The notes: generated by a model from the sequence alone, not told the origin. Shown: positions 12,881 to 22,321, numbered from the stretch's first letter. The stretch is DNA of 64,000 nt from Costus lasius (GCA_027563935.2 CM050452.1:34356850-34420849); one strand, 5' to 3'. A program made the numbers and translations.

Positions 12881-14577
12881 TGTTGGGGTATGCCCTTAAG
12901 GCTAATGTTTGAGGCCTTGGGATTGTATAAGTATCATGTAAGAAACTCTTAAGTTTATAAAAGGCATGGTTATTATTCAGGTTGTTACCTTGTCTGCTGT
13001 AATAAGTGTACTTCTGGATAATGTCTCAAAGCTGTTCAGCTAGGCTGACAGGCTGTAAGTCCTTAGTCGAGATATCTTGGTGAACATGAGACAGCCTTGA
13101 TATGATTGAGACTAATATGAGTGCTGATCTTATAGGATGCTTCGAGCATGAAATAAGATGTAGACTCATGGGTACATTGGATGTACTGGACAGACCCTAC
13201 TGGGATATTCCATTGCTTGTCACAATGTGAATGATCCTTGTAAGCAGCAAGTGGCACATGTCCTCTGACTTGAGATCGCTTGTGTTTCTAAATGATGATT
13301 GTCATTGTCTTGAGGTAGTTCAATATCATTTGAAACATAATGATTATAGACTATCTTGGATGGTGGGCTTGAATCAGGTTAGGGCACTAGTGATAGACAT
13401 AGGATTGCCGTCTCCTTGTTTAAGGAGTGTGATGTTCTACTGGGCCCCCTATATGAGATGATTGAGATAGTGTATGGCCATACCCAGATGACAATGTGCA
13501 TCTGATCTACTCATGCTCATCGTATTGGAGTTACAAGCTTGACCCGCTTGTCCAATAAGAACATCCAGTGGCAAAGGACACATGTATGCCTTGTGAATGG
13601 AGTCACACTTGTGCAATGGTTTGGGAGTAGTCTTGGAAGACTCTTTCCTTTATATCGGGAGACAGTGATGTGTTGCTAGATACCCCTCACTGATCGTGAT
13701 AACGTAAGTTATCGTTACCGACATTTAAGGGAAACCCTCAGGGTCGCACAATTTGATGATATGGCTTACTTGAGTCAGATCGTGTGGACTGGATTCTTTG
13801 AGTTCAGATTAAAGGGATTTAATCTCTGATTGTAAGTGAGATCTGGTCTGATCATGTTTGATTGATTAGGGCTTGAGATCGGTAAGCTTCGATCGAGAGA
13901 GGTGATGCTAGATCGGAGAGATCAGGGGCATCAGGAGATGAATGGTTAGATCATGAGCCTTGGGGTTCGATTTGGTCTAGACCAAATGGCTTGAGCTATT
14001 TTGGTTTGGTTTAATGAACCAAAGCCGATTGGATGATTTGGCTTGAACCGGTTCACAAGGGTGAACGCTTGGTTCAAAGCCATATGCGTTTTGGGTTGGA
14101 TTGAACGCAAGGCTTGATTGACTTCCATTTATGGAAAGTCATCAAGGCCGGTTTTGCTTCAATGCTAAAACGCTTATGCGTTGAGTGTTTTCTTTTCAAC
14201 GCCTAGCTCTTTCGTTGGTGGTTGACGAAGAGAGGAGGGTTCATCCAAGAGAAGCTCTCGAAAAGGGACATCTCATCATCCCACACGACAAGGACCGAAA
14301 GGGGATCTCTTGCTAGCACAAGGAAGATCCTAAAGGGTAGCCATCCCTCATCTTGTGTGTGGACTTGTGGAGGAGACCTAACTTGTTCTCTTCATCCAAG
14401 CCGATTTCCAAGCCTATGGCATTGGTATGGATCTCCCCTTCTTCTTATCAATCCATGATAGTTGAATATATGGCATGCAACGGTTCTTCAAACCCTTCAA
14501 ACCCTTGCTTCCGCTTGCATACATTTTATTTGCGCCATGCTTAGGGTTTTTGCCCCCTTCATTTAGGGGTTCCTTCA
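12881..14577 (+). repeat. Copia-D 5' LTR
   Basis: 1697 bp, TGTTGGGGTATGCCC...AGGGGTTCCTTCA. It would drive transcription of the element. The first 1.1 kb is shared with all Angela-type LTRs in the window, while the last 500 bp is subfamily specific. Near its end is a stem of CCCC ... GGGG (within 14550-14570), which recurs in different sequence at the same place in the other subfamilies. Confidence 0.97.
13629..13713 (+). promoter_or_regulatory. Candidate LTR promoter region of the Angela-type elements
   Basis: Contains the palindrome AGTCTTGGAAGACT (13629-13642), a TATA-like TTTATATC (13648-13655), and the inverted repeat GATAAC-GTAA-GTTATC (13698-13713). All are retained in nearly every LTR copy in both orientations. 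The placement is plausible for the start of transcription in a copia LTR. No start site can be proved from sequence. Confidence 0.4.
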
Positions 14578-14579
14578 AT

Positions 14580-14591
14580 TGGTATCAGAGG
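14580..14591 (+). other. Copia-D primer binding site (initiator Met tRNA)
   Basis: TGGTATCAGAGG, two bases after the LTR. It complements the 3' end of initiator tRNA-Met except for the last base (G where Copia-E, F, B and C have C). Confidence 0.9.
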
Positions 14592-14735
14592 TTGGCTCAT
14601 TGCATGCTATTATGTTTGCTGTTGTGATCCATGTTATGCTTAGATCTAGCGTTGGTTACATGCGCAAGTTCATAAAAGATTCATGATGTTTGTTGTTCTT
14701 AGCCGCATGTATAGGTGCTTGTTGTTTGTTGTTGT

Positions 14736-14799
14736 CAAAGTTGCGCTCCCCCTTGAAGGGGACTCTACAAAGTTGCGCTCCCCCTTGAAGGGGACTCTA
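14736..14799 (+). repeat. Leader tandem repeat, 2 x 32 bp
   Basis: Two perfect copies (14736-14767 and 14768-14799), each holding the hairpin-forming core CTCCCCCTTGAAGGGGAC. The same core lies at the very end of the Copia-C LTRs and, in variant form, near the end of the Copia-G LTR. Copia-E has the same pair at 30930-30993 and Copia-F a variant pair at 38421-38483. Confidence 0.9.
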
Positions 14800-15447
14800 C
14801 AAATGTAATTGTTGGCGCATGTTTAATTGGCGCTTCTTACATATTGTTTTTGACAAAACAAAACTCTTGCGCGCCTCACTAGACCTAAGTGGCACCTACC
14901 ATAAATCCTTAGATGGGTTGATGGGGTTGAAGTCACCTCTAGGTTAGATCCATTAGTCTGATCAGACCATCTGACAGCCTAGATGGGTTGACCAGATAGC
15001 ACCTGTGCGCAAGCACAAGGTGGCTATAGGTTAACTGCATCAAAGGTGTGTAGCGAGGTCTGGTTGAGACAACTACTGAACACACTTGAGTTAGGCCCGG
15101 GGTCACACCCGCTTGCCAAAACTCATGAGGGTGGTTCAGCCCTTGGCGCATGCATGGTTGACCATTAGGTCAACTCGAGTCAGTTAGGACTCGGTGCATG
15201 CAAGGGCAAAGGATCTGACTAGATGGATGAGTGGATCCCTATCAATGGACCATTGTAAGGTTGTAGGACACCTAAGGAAATTAAAATTGATGCCATGGGG
15301 TTTTCAAAACTTTTAATTTCAAAATGATTGGATCACATGTTGATTGATGCCATGATGATTGTCTATTTAGTCTTATGTGGGCTGCCCATGTTAAATGTGT
15401 GCTGTGCTGGGGCCTGCGTGCCTGGATTCAATTTTGTAAATTAATTT

Positions 15448-15541
15448 GTGATCTGCGAATCACATTTTTAATTTAGATATTGTATAATTGACCTGCGAGT
15501 CAAACTTGTCTAGATAGATCAAATGTATTTGATTAGACAAG
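15448..15541 (+). ncRNA. Leader RNA: three consecutive stem-loops (inferred cis structure)
   Basis: Hairpin 1 at 15448-15463 (GTGAT-ctgcga-ATCAC), hairpin 2 at 15488-15503 (TTGAC-ctgcga-GTCAA) and hairpin 3 at 15505-15541 (outer stem CTTGTCT/AGACAAG, inner stem ATCAAAT/ATTTGAT). Equivalents are at 50541-50638 (Copia-C), 30187-30280 (Copia-E, reverse) and about 59188-59281 (Copia-B, reverse). Paired changes between copies support real base pairing. A role in genome packaging, dimerisation or translation is possible but unproven. This is a cis-acting structure, not a separate RNA gene. Confidence 0.6.
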
Positions 15542-15891
15542 AGTACAAATGCACACATCCCAAAGGGGCATTCAGCTGGTGGCGCACCTGAGGTGCTCTT
15601 GGCGCTAGGGCCCTAGGTTGGACCAGATGAGATGCCAAGGAGCTCAAGTGAAGACTTAAGTAAATTAAGGTCTTACTAGGGTTCATGGGCTTTTACCACA
15701 TAAGATCATGCTTTCTACTTATTGCTAATAATTAGAATTGCATGTTTAAGTTTATCTTCTGCTATAGCCATAGGATATGCCTGATAGTAAGAAGATAAAA
15801 GACCGTTAAAATCCAATACTAACATATCAAGCTCGATAAGCCTTCTGACGCGAAACCTCACCTTTCTGATTATCGTTGGAGCCGTGTTGAA

Positions 15892-16113
15892 CCCACTCAG
15901 TGGGCACGTCCATCTATCTTCAGACGGTGCTGGATTACACCTGCGTGTTACAGAGTTGGGATTTATCCCCTCTCGTTGCTCAGCATAGCACGTGGTGGTC
16001 CAGGGAGTAGGTCGGGTCAGCTTGACCATGTAGGCTACATATGTGGCGCATATGGTAGCACATGGAGGCAGCCATCTCTGGGATCAGAGACTGTGTTGTA
16101 CCAACTCAGTTGG
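15892..16113 (+). other. Twin ACTCAGT palindromes in the leader
   Basis: CCCACTCAGTGGG at 15892-15904 and CCAACTCAGTTGG at 16101-16113, each inside a similar context (GTGTTG.ACC before, GGCAC after). The third base pair is C-G in one and A-T in the other, so pairing is kept. Each could fold as a short hairpin or pair between two RNAs. Both are present in all Angela-type leaders here. Confidence 0.6.
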
Positions 16114-16371
16114 CACAGTCTGCTGGATTGCCAAGATGAAGGGGAATCGCACGGGTTGGCGATTGGCTGGGACAGCCTACCAGAAATTAGTGCTTGTCAT
16201 CTCTGTGCATCTTATCTCGCCTGAGCGGGACGCGGAGACCAAGTATGAAATCTGGATCCCATCTCACTAAAAGAGTGTTACTCTTTCGGACTGTTTACTG
16301 GATTTTTCAGTCAGACAAAATAGTGAGAAAAAGAATCTTTCTTAAGTCCTGGATTGATTCTGAAACATTGA

Positions 16372-16401
16372 TACTGACCTTGCTGTTCTTGCTTGTTGTA
16401 G
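16372..16401 (+). promoter_or_regulatory. Candidate 3' splice site just before gag
   Basis: Branch-point consensus TACTGAC (16372-16378), then a T-rich tract and TTGTTGTAG ending at 16401, 21 bases before the gag ATG. The branch A to AG distance is 24 bases, normal for plants. A possible donor is AA-GTATGA at 16241-16248, which would remove about 159 bases. Conserved in the other copies (for example ending at 51549 in Copia-C). Confidence 0.45.
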
Positions 16402-16422
16402 ATTCCTGCAGCAACGAACACC

Positions 16423-19400
16423 ATGAGCTTCAATGTGCGATCCCTACTGGAAAGGGAGAAGTTTGCTGGGCCGAACTTCTCTGACTGGTTCGGACACCTT
16501 AAGATCGTTCTTAAGGCAGAGAGGAAACTGTATGTCCTCGAGACGGCGATACCGCCGCAGCCCGCTCCGAACGCCGCAAGGGCGGTTCGGGATGCCTACG
16601 AAAAGCACGTCAATGATAGCATTGATGTCGCTTGCCTGATGCTTGCGTCTATGACGCCACCGCTGCAGCGTCAGCATGAGGATATGTCGGCTATAGAAAT
16701 TATAGCGAACCTCAAGATGCTGTATGCTGCACAGGCGAGGACTGAACGCTATAATCTGACGAAGCTCTTCTTTCAGAGCAAACTGGCTGAGGGGAGCCCG
16801 GTGGGAGCTCACGTGCTCAAGATGATTGGGCACAAGGAGGCTCTGGAGAAACTGGGGCATACCATCAACCAGGAGCTTGCTGTGGACATTATTCTGCAGT
16901 CTCTTCCGCCCTCTTTCGATGCGTTCATTATTAACTTTAATATGAACAAGATCGATTGTACGCCGGCAGAGCTGCTGAATATGCTCTTGACCACTGAGGA
17001 AACTCTGAAGGGTAAGCCTTCAACCTCTATCTTGATGGTTCCTTCGAGGAACAAGAAGAAGGGGAAGAAGGGCAAGGCCCCTGTCAAGAATTACAGCAAG
17101 GCCCTGAAACAGAAGGTGAAGCGGTCGAAGGACAACAGGTGTTTCCACTGTGGCCAGCTGGGTCACTGGAAAAAGGACTGTAAAGCGCTCCAAGGAGATA
17201 AGAGGGGAAGCATCGCTTCTGGCTCAGGTATATATGTGACTGAGGTCATGTTATCTTCTTCTTCTATTTCATGGGTGTTGGACACTGCATGTGGAGTTCA
17301 CATTTGTTCAAATGTGCAGGAACTCAAGAGAAGAAGGCAGGTGGGACAGCATGAGGTAGACCTACGCGTTGGAAACGGGGCACGGGTTGCTGCTGTTGCT
17401 GTAGGAGACTATTTCATTTCCTTACCATCTGGCATTGTATTAGAATTAAACAATTGTTATTTTGTACCCAGTATTACCAAGAATATTATCTCTATTCCTG
17501 CTCTTGTCAGGAAAGGATTTGCCTTTGAATGCAAGATTTCAAAGTGTGTACTTTCTTTTGATAATATTGTGTATGCAACTGGTTCAATTAACAATGGGTT
17601 ATACATGTTGGACATGGAAAATTCTATACAAAACATTGATAATAAGAAAGCCAAGTATGCTGATGACAGCACCTTGCTATGGCATAGTCGTTTAGGCCAT
17701 ATAAATGAGAAGCGCATTAAGCGGTTGCATGAACATGGACTGCTGGGATCATTCTCCTGTGAGGAGATTGATACATGCAAAGCTTGTTTGATGGGTAAAA
17801 TGACGAAGTCTCCTTTTCCTAATAAAGGTCAAAGGACTTCAGGTTTACTGGACCTTATACACAGTGATGTGTGTGGGCCTTTTAGTAAACATGCCAGAGG
17901 TGGCTATCAGTACTTCATTACCTTTACTGATGATTTCAGTAGGTATGGGTATGTCTATTTGATGAGACATAAAAGTGAATCTTTTGACAAGTTCAAAGAG
18001 TTCAAAAATGAAGTACAAAATCAGCTAGGCCGAAATATCAAAGCACTTCGTTCTGATCGAGGTGGAGAATACCTGAGTCATGCGTTTACTGACTATCTGA
18101 AGGAGTGTGGGATTATCTCACAGCTCACTCCGCCAGGAACACCACAATGGAATGGTGTGTCCGAGAGGAGAAATAGAACGTTACTAGACATGGTTCGTTC
18201 TATGATGAGTCAGGCTACTCTTCCATATTCCTTTTGGGGTTTTGCACTGGAAACAGCTGCAAAGGTACTAAACCGAGTGCCATCCAAGGCAGTTTCAAAT
18301 ACACCATATGAGTTATGGTATGGGAAACAGCCTAGCTTGACATTTATCAGGATCTGGGGTTGCGAGGCTTATGTCAAAAAGCTCGCCTCTGGGAAACTAG
18401 AGAGCAGATCTGACAAATGTATCTTTGTCGGTTACCCTATGGAAACTAAGGGTTATTATTTCTACGATCCCAAAGAGAACAAGGTATTTGTTGCTCGGAC
18501 GGCCATATTTCTTGAGAAGGAGTTTCTTCTGCAAGAGGCCAGTGGGAGAGAAATAAAGCTGGATGAGAATCCAGAGGAAGGACAAAGTAGTCAAGCAGAG
18601 TTGGATGTGCCTGAGCTGGTAGATCAGGTTACTGAACAACCTGAGGCTCAGATATCACGGGAACCGCGAAGATCGGGTAGGATCCGTCGACAGCCTGAGC
18701 GCTATGACGGAGTCTACATCATTGATTATGATGAACCCCTAACTTATGCGGATGCGGTCAGTGGACCGGAGTCAGCTAGATGGCTTGACGCTATGCGAGC
18801 CGAGATGGACTCCATGTCAGATAACCAAGTCTGGGATTTGGTTGATCCGCCTCCGGGAGTAATCCCTATAGGCTGTAAATGGATCTTCAAGAAGAAGATT
18901 GACATGGATGGTAACGTGGTTACCTATAAAGGCAGGCTAGTTGCGAAAGGTTTCAAACAAATCTACGGGATAGATTATGATGAAACTTTCTCTCCTGTAG
19001 CCATGTTTAAGTCTATTCGGATTCTTTTCGCGATAGCAGCATATTACGATTATGAGATCTGGCAGATGGATGTGAAGACAGCTTTCCTTAATGGAAATCT
19101 GGATGAGGATGTGTATATGACACAACCGGAAGGTTTCACTAATCCATCAGATCGTCATAAAATATGCAAGTTAAAGAAGTCCATTTATGGACTTAAACAA
19201 GCATCAAGAAGCTGGAATATTCGTTTTGATGAATCAATCTCTGAGTTTGGTTTCATCAAGAACGAGGATGACCCGTGTGTATATAAGAGGTTTAGTGGGA
19301 GCGTAATTACATTCCTAATCCTCTACGTCGATGATATCTTGATCATTGGAAATGATATTCCTGAACTGCATGCTGTTAAGGCATGGTTAGGAAAATGTTT

Positions 19401-20307
19401 CCAGATGAAAGATCTAGGAGAAGCAGCCTATGTATTAGGTGTGAAGATCTACCGGGATAGATCTAAGAGGCTTCTCGGGTTGTGCCAGAGTACTTACATC
19501 GATAAGGTCCTGGAGAGATTCCATTTAGAGAATTCTAAACGTGGATATCTTCCAGTCAGACATGGTCTGAATCTTTCGAAGAGTCAGTGTCCACAAACAC
19601 AGACTGAGAAAGATGAAATGGACAATACGCCTTATGCTTCGGCTATTGGGTCCATTATGTATGCGATGTTGTGTACTCGCCCAGACGTCGCTTACGGGTT
19701 AAGCGTGACCAGTCGATTCCAAAGTAATCCAGGTTTGGCGCACTGGATTGCGGTCAAGAACATCTTAAAATATCTGCGGAGGACCAAAGATATGTTCTTG
19801 ATATATGGTGGTCAGGAAGAACTCAGTATAGAGGGATATACTGATGCTTCGTTCCAGTCGGACCAGGATGATTTCCGATCGCAATCAGGCTATGTTTTCA
19901 GCTTGAATGGTGGAGCAGTGGTGTGGAAAAGTTTCAAACAGTCAACTGTTGCTGATTCCACAACAGAAGCCGAGTATGTTGCAGCCTCGGAAGCATCCAA
20001 GGAGGCAGTGTGGATTCGTAAGTTCGTGAGAGAACTTGGTGTCGTTCCTTCGAGTGCCGATCCTTTGGTTATCTTCTGTGATAACACTGGAGCAATAGCA
20101 CAAGCAAAGGAACCACGGTCGCACCAGAAGTCCAAGCACATACAGAGACGGTTTCACTTGATCCGGGAGATCATTGATCGAGGCGAGATCAAAATATGCA
20201 AGGTTCATACAGATGACAATCTGGCAGACCCGCTTACCAAGCCTCTGGCGCAGCAGAAGCATGAGAAGCACTGTAATAACATGGGTTTGAGATTTCTCAA
20301 CCATTAG
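16423..20307 (+). CDS. gag-pol: Copia-D gag-pol polyprotein, intact, 1294 aa
   Basis: Self-replication protein of an Angela-type Ty1/copia element. In order: gag (about 1-235); CCHC nucleic-acid knuckle (C240, C243, H248, C253); aspartic protease with D287 in the motif LDTAC; integrase zinc finger (H421, H426, C452, C455) and catalytic D482, D545, E581 with the standard 35-residue spacing; RT (about 800-1045) with D883 and YVDD at 968-971; RNase H (about 1130-1275) with D1141, E1182 and D1220. Gag-protease-integrase-RT-RNase H is the copia order. The start is the first ATG, in good context (AACACCATGA), with no other in-frame Met nearby. The protease motif reads D-T-A where D-T/S-G is usual. 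Confidence 0.97.
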   Translation: MSFNVRSLLEREKFAGPNFSDWFGHLKIVLKAERKLYVLETAIPPQPAPNAARAVRDAYEKHVNDSIDVACLMLASMTPPLQRQHEDMSAIEIIANLKMLYAAQARTERYNLTKLFFQSKLAEGSPVGAHVLKMIGHKEALEKLGHTINQELAVDIILQSLPPSFDAFIINFNMNKIDCTPAELLNMLLTTEETLKGKPSTSILMVPSRNKKKGKKGKAPVKNYSKALKQKVKRSKDNRCFHCGQLGHWKKDCKALQGDKRGSIASGSGIYVTEVMLSSSSISWVLDTACGVHICSNVQELKRRRQVGQHEVDLRVGNGARVAAVAVGDYFISLPSGIVLELNNCYFVPSITKNIISIPALVRKGFAFECKISKCVLSFDNIVYATGSINNGLYMLDMENSIQNIDNKKAKYADDSTLLWHSRLGHINEKRIKRLHEHGLLGSFSCEEIDTCKACLMGKMTKSPFPNKGQRTSGLLDLIHSDVCGPFSKHARGGYQYFITFTDDFSRYGYVYLMRHKSESFDKFKEFKNEVQNQLGRNIKALRSDRGGEYLSHAFTDYLKECGIISQLTPPGTPQWNGVSERRNRTLLDMVRSMMSQATLPYSFWGFALETAAKVLNRVPSKAVSNTPYELWYGKQPSLTFIRIWGCEAYVKKLASGKLESRSDKCIFVGYPMETKGYYFYDPKENKVFVARTAIFLEKEFLLQEASGREIKLDENPEEGQSSQAELDVPELVDQVTEQPEAQISREPRRSGRIRRQPERYDGVYIIDYDEPLTYADAVSGPESARWLDAMRAEMDSMSDNQVWDLVDPPPGVIPIGCKWIFKKKIDMDGNVVTYKGRLVAKGFKQIYGIDYDETFSPVAMFKSIRILFAIAAYYDYEIWQMDVKTAFLNGNLDEDVYMTQPEGFTNPSDRHKICKLKKSIYGLKQASRSWNIRFDESISEFGFIKNEDDPCVYKRFSGSVITFLILYVDDILIIGNDIPELHAVKAWLGKCFQMKDLGEAAYVLGVKIYRDRSKRLLGLCQSTYIDKVLERFHLENSKRGYLPVRHGLNLSKSQCPQTQTEKDEMDNTPYASAIGSIMYAMLCTRPDVAYGLSVTSRFQSNPGLAHWIAVKNILKYLRRTKDMFLIYGGQEELSIEGYTDASFQSDQDDFRSQSGYVFSLNGGAVVWKSFKQSTVADSTTEAEYVAASEASKEAVWIRKFVRELGVVPSSADPLVIFCDNTGAIAQAKEPRSHQKSKHIQRRFHLIREIIDRGEIKICKVHTDDNLADPLTKPLAQQKHEKHCNNMGLRFLNH

Positions 20308-20316
20308 ATTAAGTGC

Positions 20317-20327
20317 AAGTGGGAGAT
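20317..20327 (+). other. Copia-D polypurine tract
   Basis: AAGTGGGAGAT directly before the 3' LTR start TGTTGGGG; primes second-strand DNA. Identical in all Angela-type copies here. Confidence 0.9.
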
Positions 20328-22024
20328 TGTTGGGGTATGCCCTTAAGGCTAATGTTTGAGGCCTTGGGATTGTATAAGTATCATGTAAGAAACTCTTAAG
20401 TTTATAAAAGGCATGGTTATTATTCAGGTTGTTACCTTGTCTGCTGTAATAAGTGTACTTCTGGATAATGTCTCAAAGCTGTTCAGCTAGGCTGACAGGC
20501 TGTAAGTCCTTAGTCGAGATATCTTGGTGAACATGAGACAGCCTTGATATGATTGAGACTAATATGAGTGCTGATCTTATAGGATGCTTCGAGCATGAAA
20601 TAAGATGTAGACTCATGGGTACATTGGATGTACTGGACAGACCCTACTGGGATATTCCATTGCTTGTCACAATGTGAATGATCCTTGTAAGCAGCAAGTG
20701 GCACATGTCCTCTGACTTGAGATCGCTTGTGTTTCTAAATGATGATTGTCATTGTCTTGAGGTAGTTCAATATCATTTGAAACATAATGATTATAGACTA
20801 TCTTGGATGGTGGGCTTGAATCAGGTTAGGGCACTAGTGATAGACATAGGATTGCCGTCTCCTTGTTTAAGGAGTGTGATGTTCTACTGGGCCCCCTATA
20901 TGAGATGATTGAGATAGTGTATGGCCATACCCAGATGACAATGTGCATCTGATCTACTCATGCTCATCGTATTGGAGTTACAAGCTTGACCCGCTTGTCC
21001 AATAAGAACATCCAGTGGCAAAGGACACATGTATGCCTTGTGAATGGAGTCACACTTGTGCAATGGTTTGGGAGTAGTCTTGGAAGACTCTTTCCTTTAT
21101 ATCGGGAGACAGTGATGTGTTGCTAGATACCCCTCACTGATCGTGATAACGTAAGTTATCGTTACCGACATTTAAGGGAAACCCTCAGGGTCGCACAATT
21201 TGATGATATGGCTTACTTGAGTCAGATCGTGTGGACTGGATTCTTTGAGTTCAGATTAAAGGGATTTAATCTCTGATTGTAAGTGAGATCTGGTCTGATC
21301 ATGTTTGATTGATTAGGGCTTGAGATCGGTAAGCTTCGATCGAGAGAGGTGATGCTAGATCGGAGAGATCAGGGGCATCAGGAGATGAATGGTTAGATCA
21401 TGAGCCTTGGGGTTCGATTTGGTCTAGACCAAATGGCTTGAGCTATTTTGGTTTGGTTTAATGAACCAAAGCCGATTGGATGATTTGGCTTGAACCGGTT
21501 CACAAGGGTGAACGCTTGGTTCAAAGCCATATGCGTTTTGGGTTGGATTGAACGCAAGGCTTGATTGACTTCCATTTATGGAAAGTCATCAAGGCCGGTT
21601 TTGCTTCAATGCTAAAACGCTTATGCGTTGAGTGTTTTCTTTTCAACGCCTAGCTCTTTCGTTGGTGGTTGACGAAGAGAGGAGGGTTCATCCAAGAGAA
21701 GCTCTCGAAAAGGGACATCTCATCATCCCACACGACAAGGACCGAAAGGGGATCTCTTGCTAGCACAAGGAAGATCCTAAAGGGTAGCCATCCCTCATCT
21801 TGTGTGTGGACTTGTGGAGGAGACCTAACTTGTTCTCTTCATCCAAGCCGATTTCCAAGCCTATGGCATTGGTATGGATCTCCCCTTCTTCTTATCAATC
21901 CATGATAGTTGAATATATGGCATGCAACGGTTCTTCAAACCCTTCAAACCCTTGCTTCCGCTTGCATACATTTTATTTGCGCCATGCTTAGGGTTTTTGC
22001 CCCCTTCATTTAGGGGTTCCTTCA
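20328..22024 (+). repeat. Copia-D 3' LTR
   Basis: 1697 bp, the same length and apparently the same sequence as 12881-14577. It is followed by the target copy TGAAG at 22025-22029. Confidence 0.97.
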
Positions 22025-22321
22025 TGAAGTAGTCCGTGAGTATACCAAAATATCGTCTATAAAGACTACCACACAAGAGTCAAGCAATTCATGGAATACC
22101 CTGTTCATCAAATCCATGAAGACAGCAGGTGCATTCGTCAGTCCAAAAGGCATAACTAAAAATTCAAAATGCCCATACCTGGTCCTGAAAGCAGTCTTAA
22201 ATATATCCTCATCCTTGACCCTCAACTGGTAATACCCTGATCTCAGATCAATCTTAGAGAACACTGTCGCTCCCTGTAATTGATCAAACAGATCATCAAT
22301 TCTGGGAAGAGGATACTTATT
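22025..22321 (-). pseudogene. pol: Gypsy-1 RT, N-terminal piece
   Basis: Minus-strand RT fragment of about 99 codons containing the fingers/palm motifs [16 protein letters not shown] and the active site FIDDIL. It joins in frame to 12880 once Copia-D and one TGAAG copy are disregarded. Its upstream end at about 22319-22321 is an abrupt fusion to Copia-C LTR sequence, so protease, gag and the first part of RT are gone. A GTG at 22322-22324 that could be read as a start is LTR-derived and not a real initiation codon. Confidence 0.92.

Larger units (their letters stand above)
14592..16422 (+). other. Copia-D untranslated leader
   Basis: 1.8 kb between primer site and gag start with no convincing protein frame. 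It contains a 2 x 32 bp tandem repeat (14736-14799), three stem-loops (15448-15541), two palindromes (15892-16113) and a 3' splice-site-like sequence (16372-16401). The same layout is found in the leaders of Copia-B, C, E and F, so this is conserved RNA-level architecture rather than filler. Confidence 0.8.
12881..22024 (+). mobile_element. Copia-D: intact Angela-type element inside Gypsy-1 pol
   Basis: 9144 bp. The 1697-bp LTRs at 12881-14577 and 20328-22024 appear identical in everything I compared. Target duplication TGAAG is at 12876-12880 and 22025-22029. It has a primer site, a 1.8-kb leader, one uninterrupted 1294-codon gag-pol frame and a polypurine tract. Equal LTRs and an open frame mean a very recent insertion. 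Its polyprotein differs from that of Copia-E at two residues only, so both derive from almost the same source copy. Confidence 0.97.
7593..22321 (-). mobile_element. Gypsy-1: Del/Tekay-like chromovirus, 5' half deleted
   Basis: Minus-strand Ty3/gypsy element inserted in the 5' LTR of Copia-C. Present are its 3' LTR (7593-10530), polypurine tract and pol from integrase back to the middle of RT (10560-12880 and 22025-22321, separated by Copia-D). Missing are the rest of RT, protease, gag, leader and 5' LTR. The base quintet before the LTR is GATGT (7588-7592), with no partner on the right. RT, RNase H and integrase sequence and a C-terminal chromodomain-like segment place it with Del/Tekay chromoviruses, by recalled family features only. 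Confidence 0.9.

Noticed and set aside
14222..14544. Small frames in the last part of the Copia-D/E LTR (78 and 63 codons)
   Set aside because: Present in each LTR copy of this subfamily only; the corresponding region in other subfamilies is not open. No known protein.
15715..16270. Small open frames in the copia leader (up to 104 codons) that could be an extra leader gene
   Set aside because: They do not keep frame or length between Copia-C, D and F, while RNA palindromes and stems there do. Best read as structured noncoding leader.
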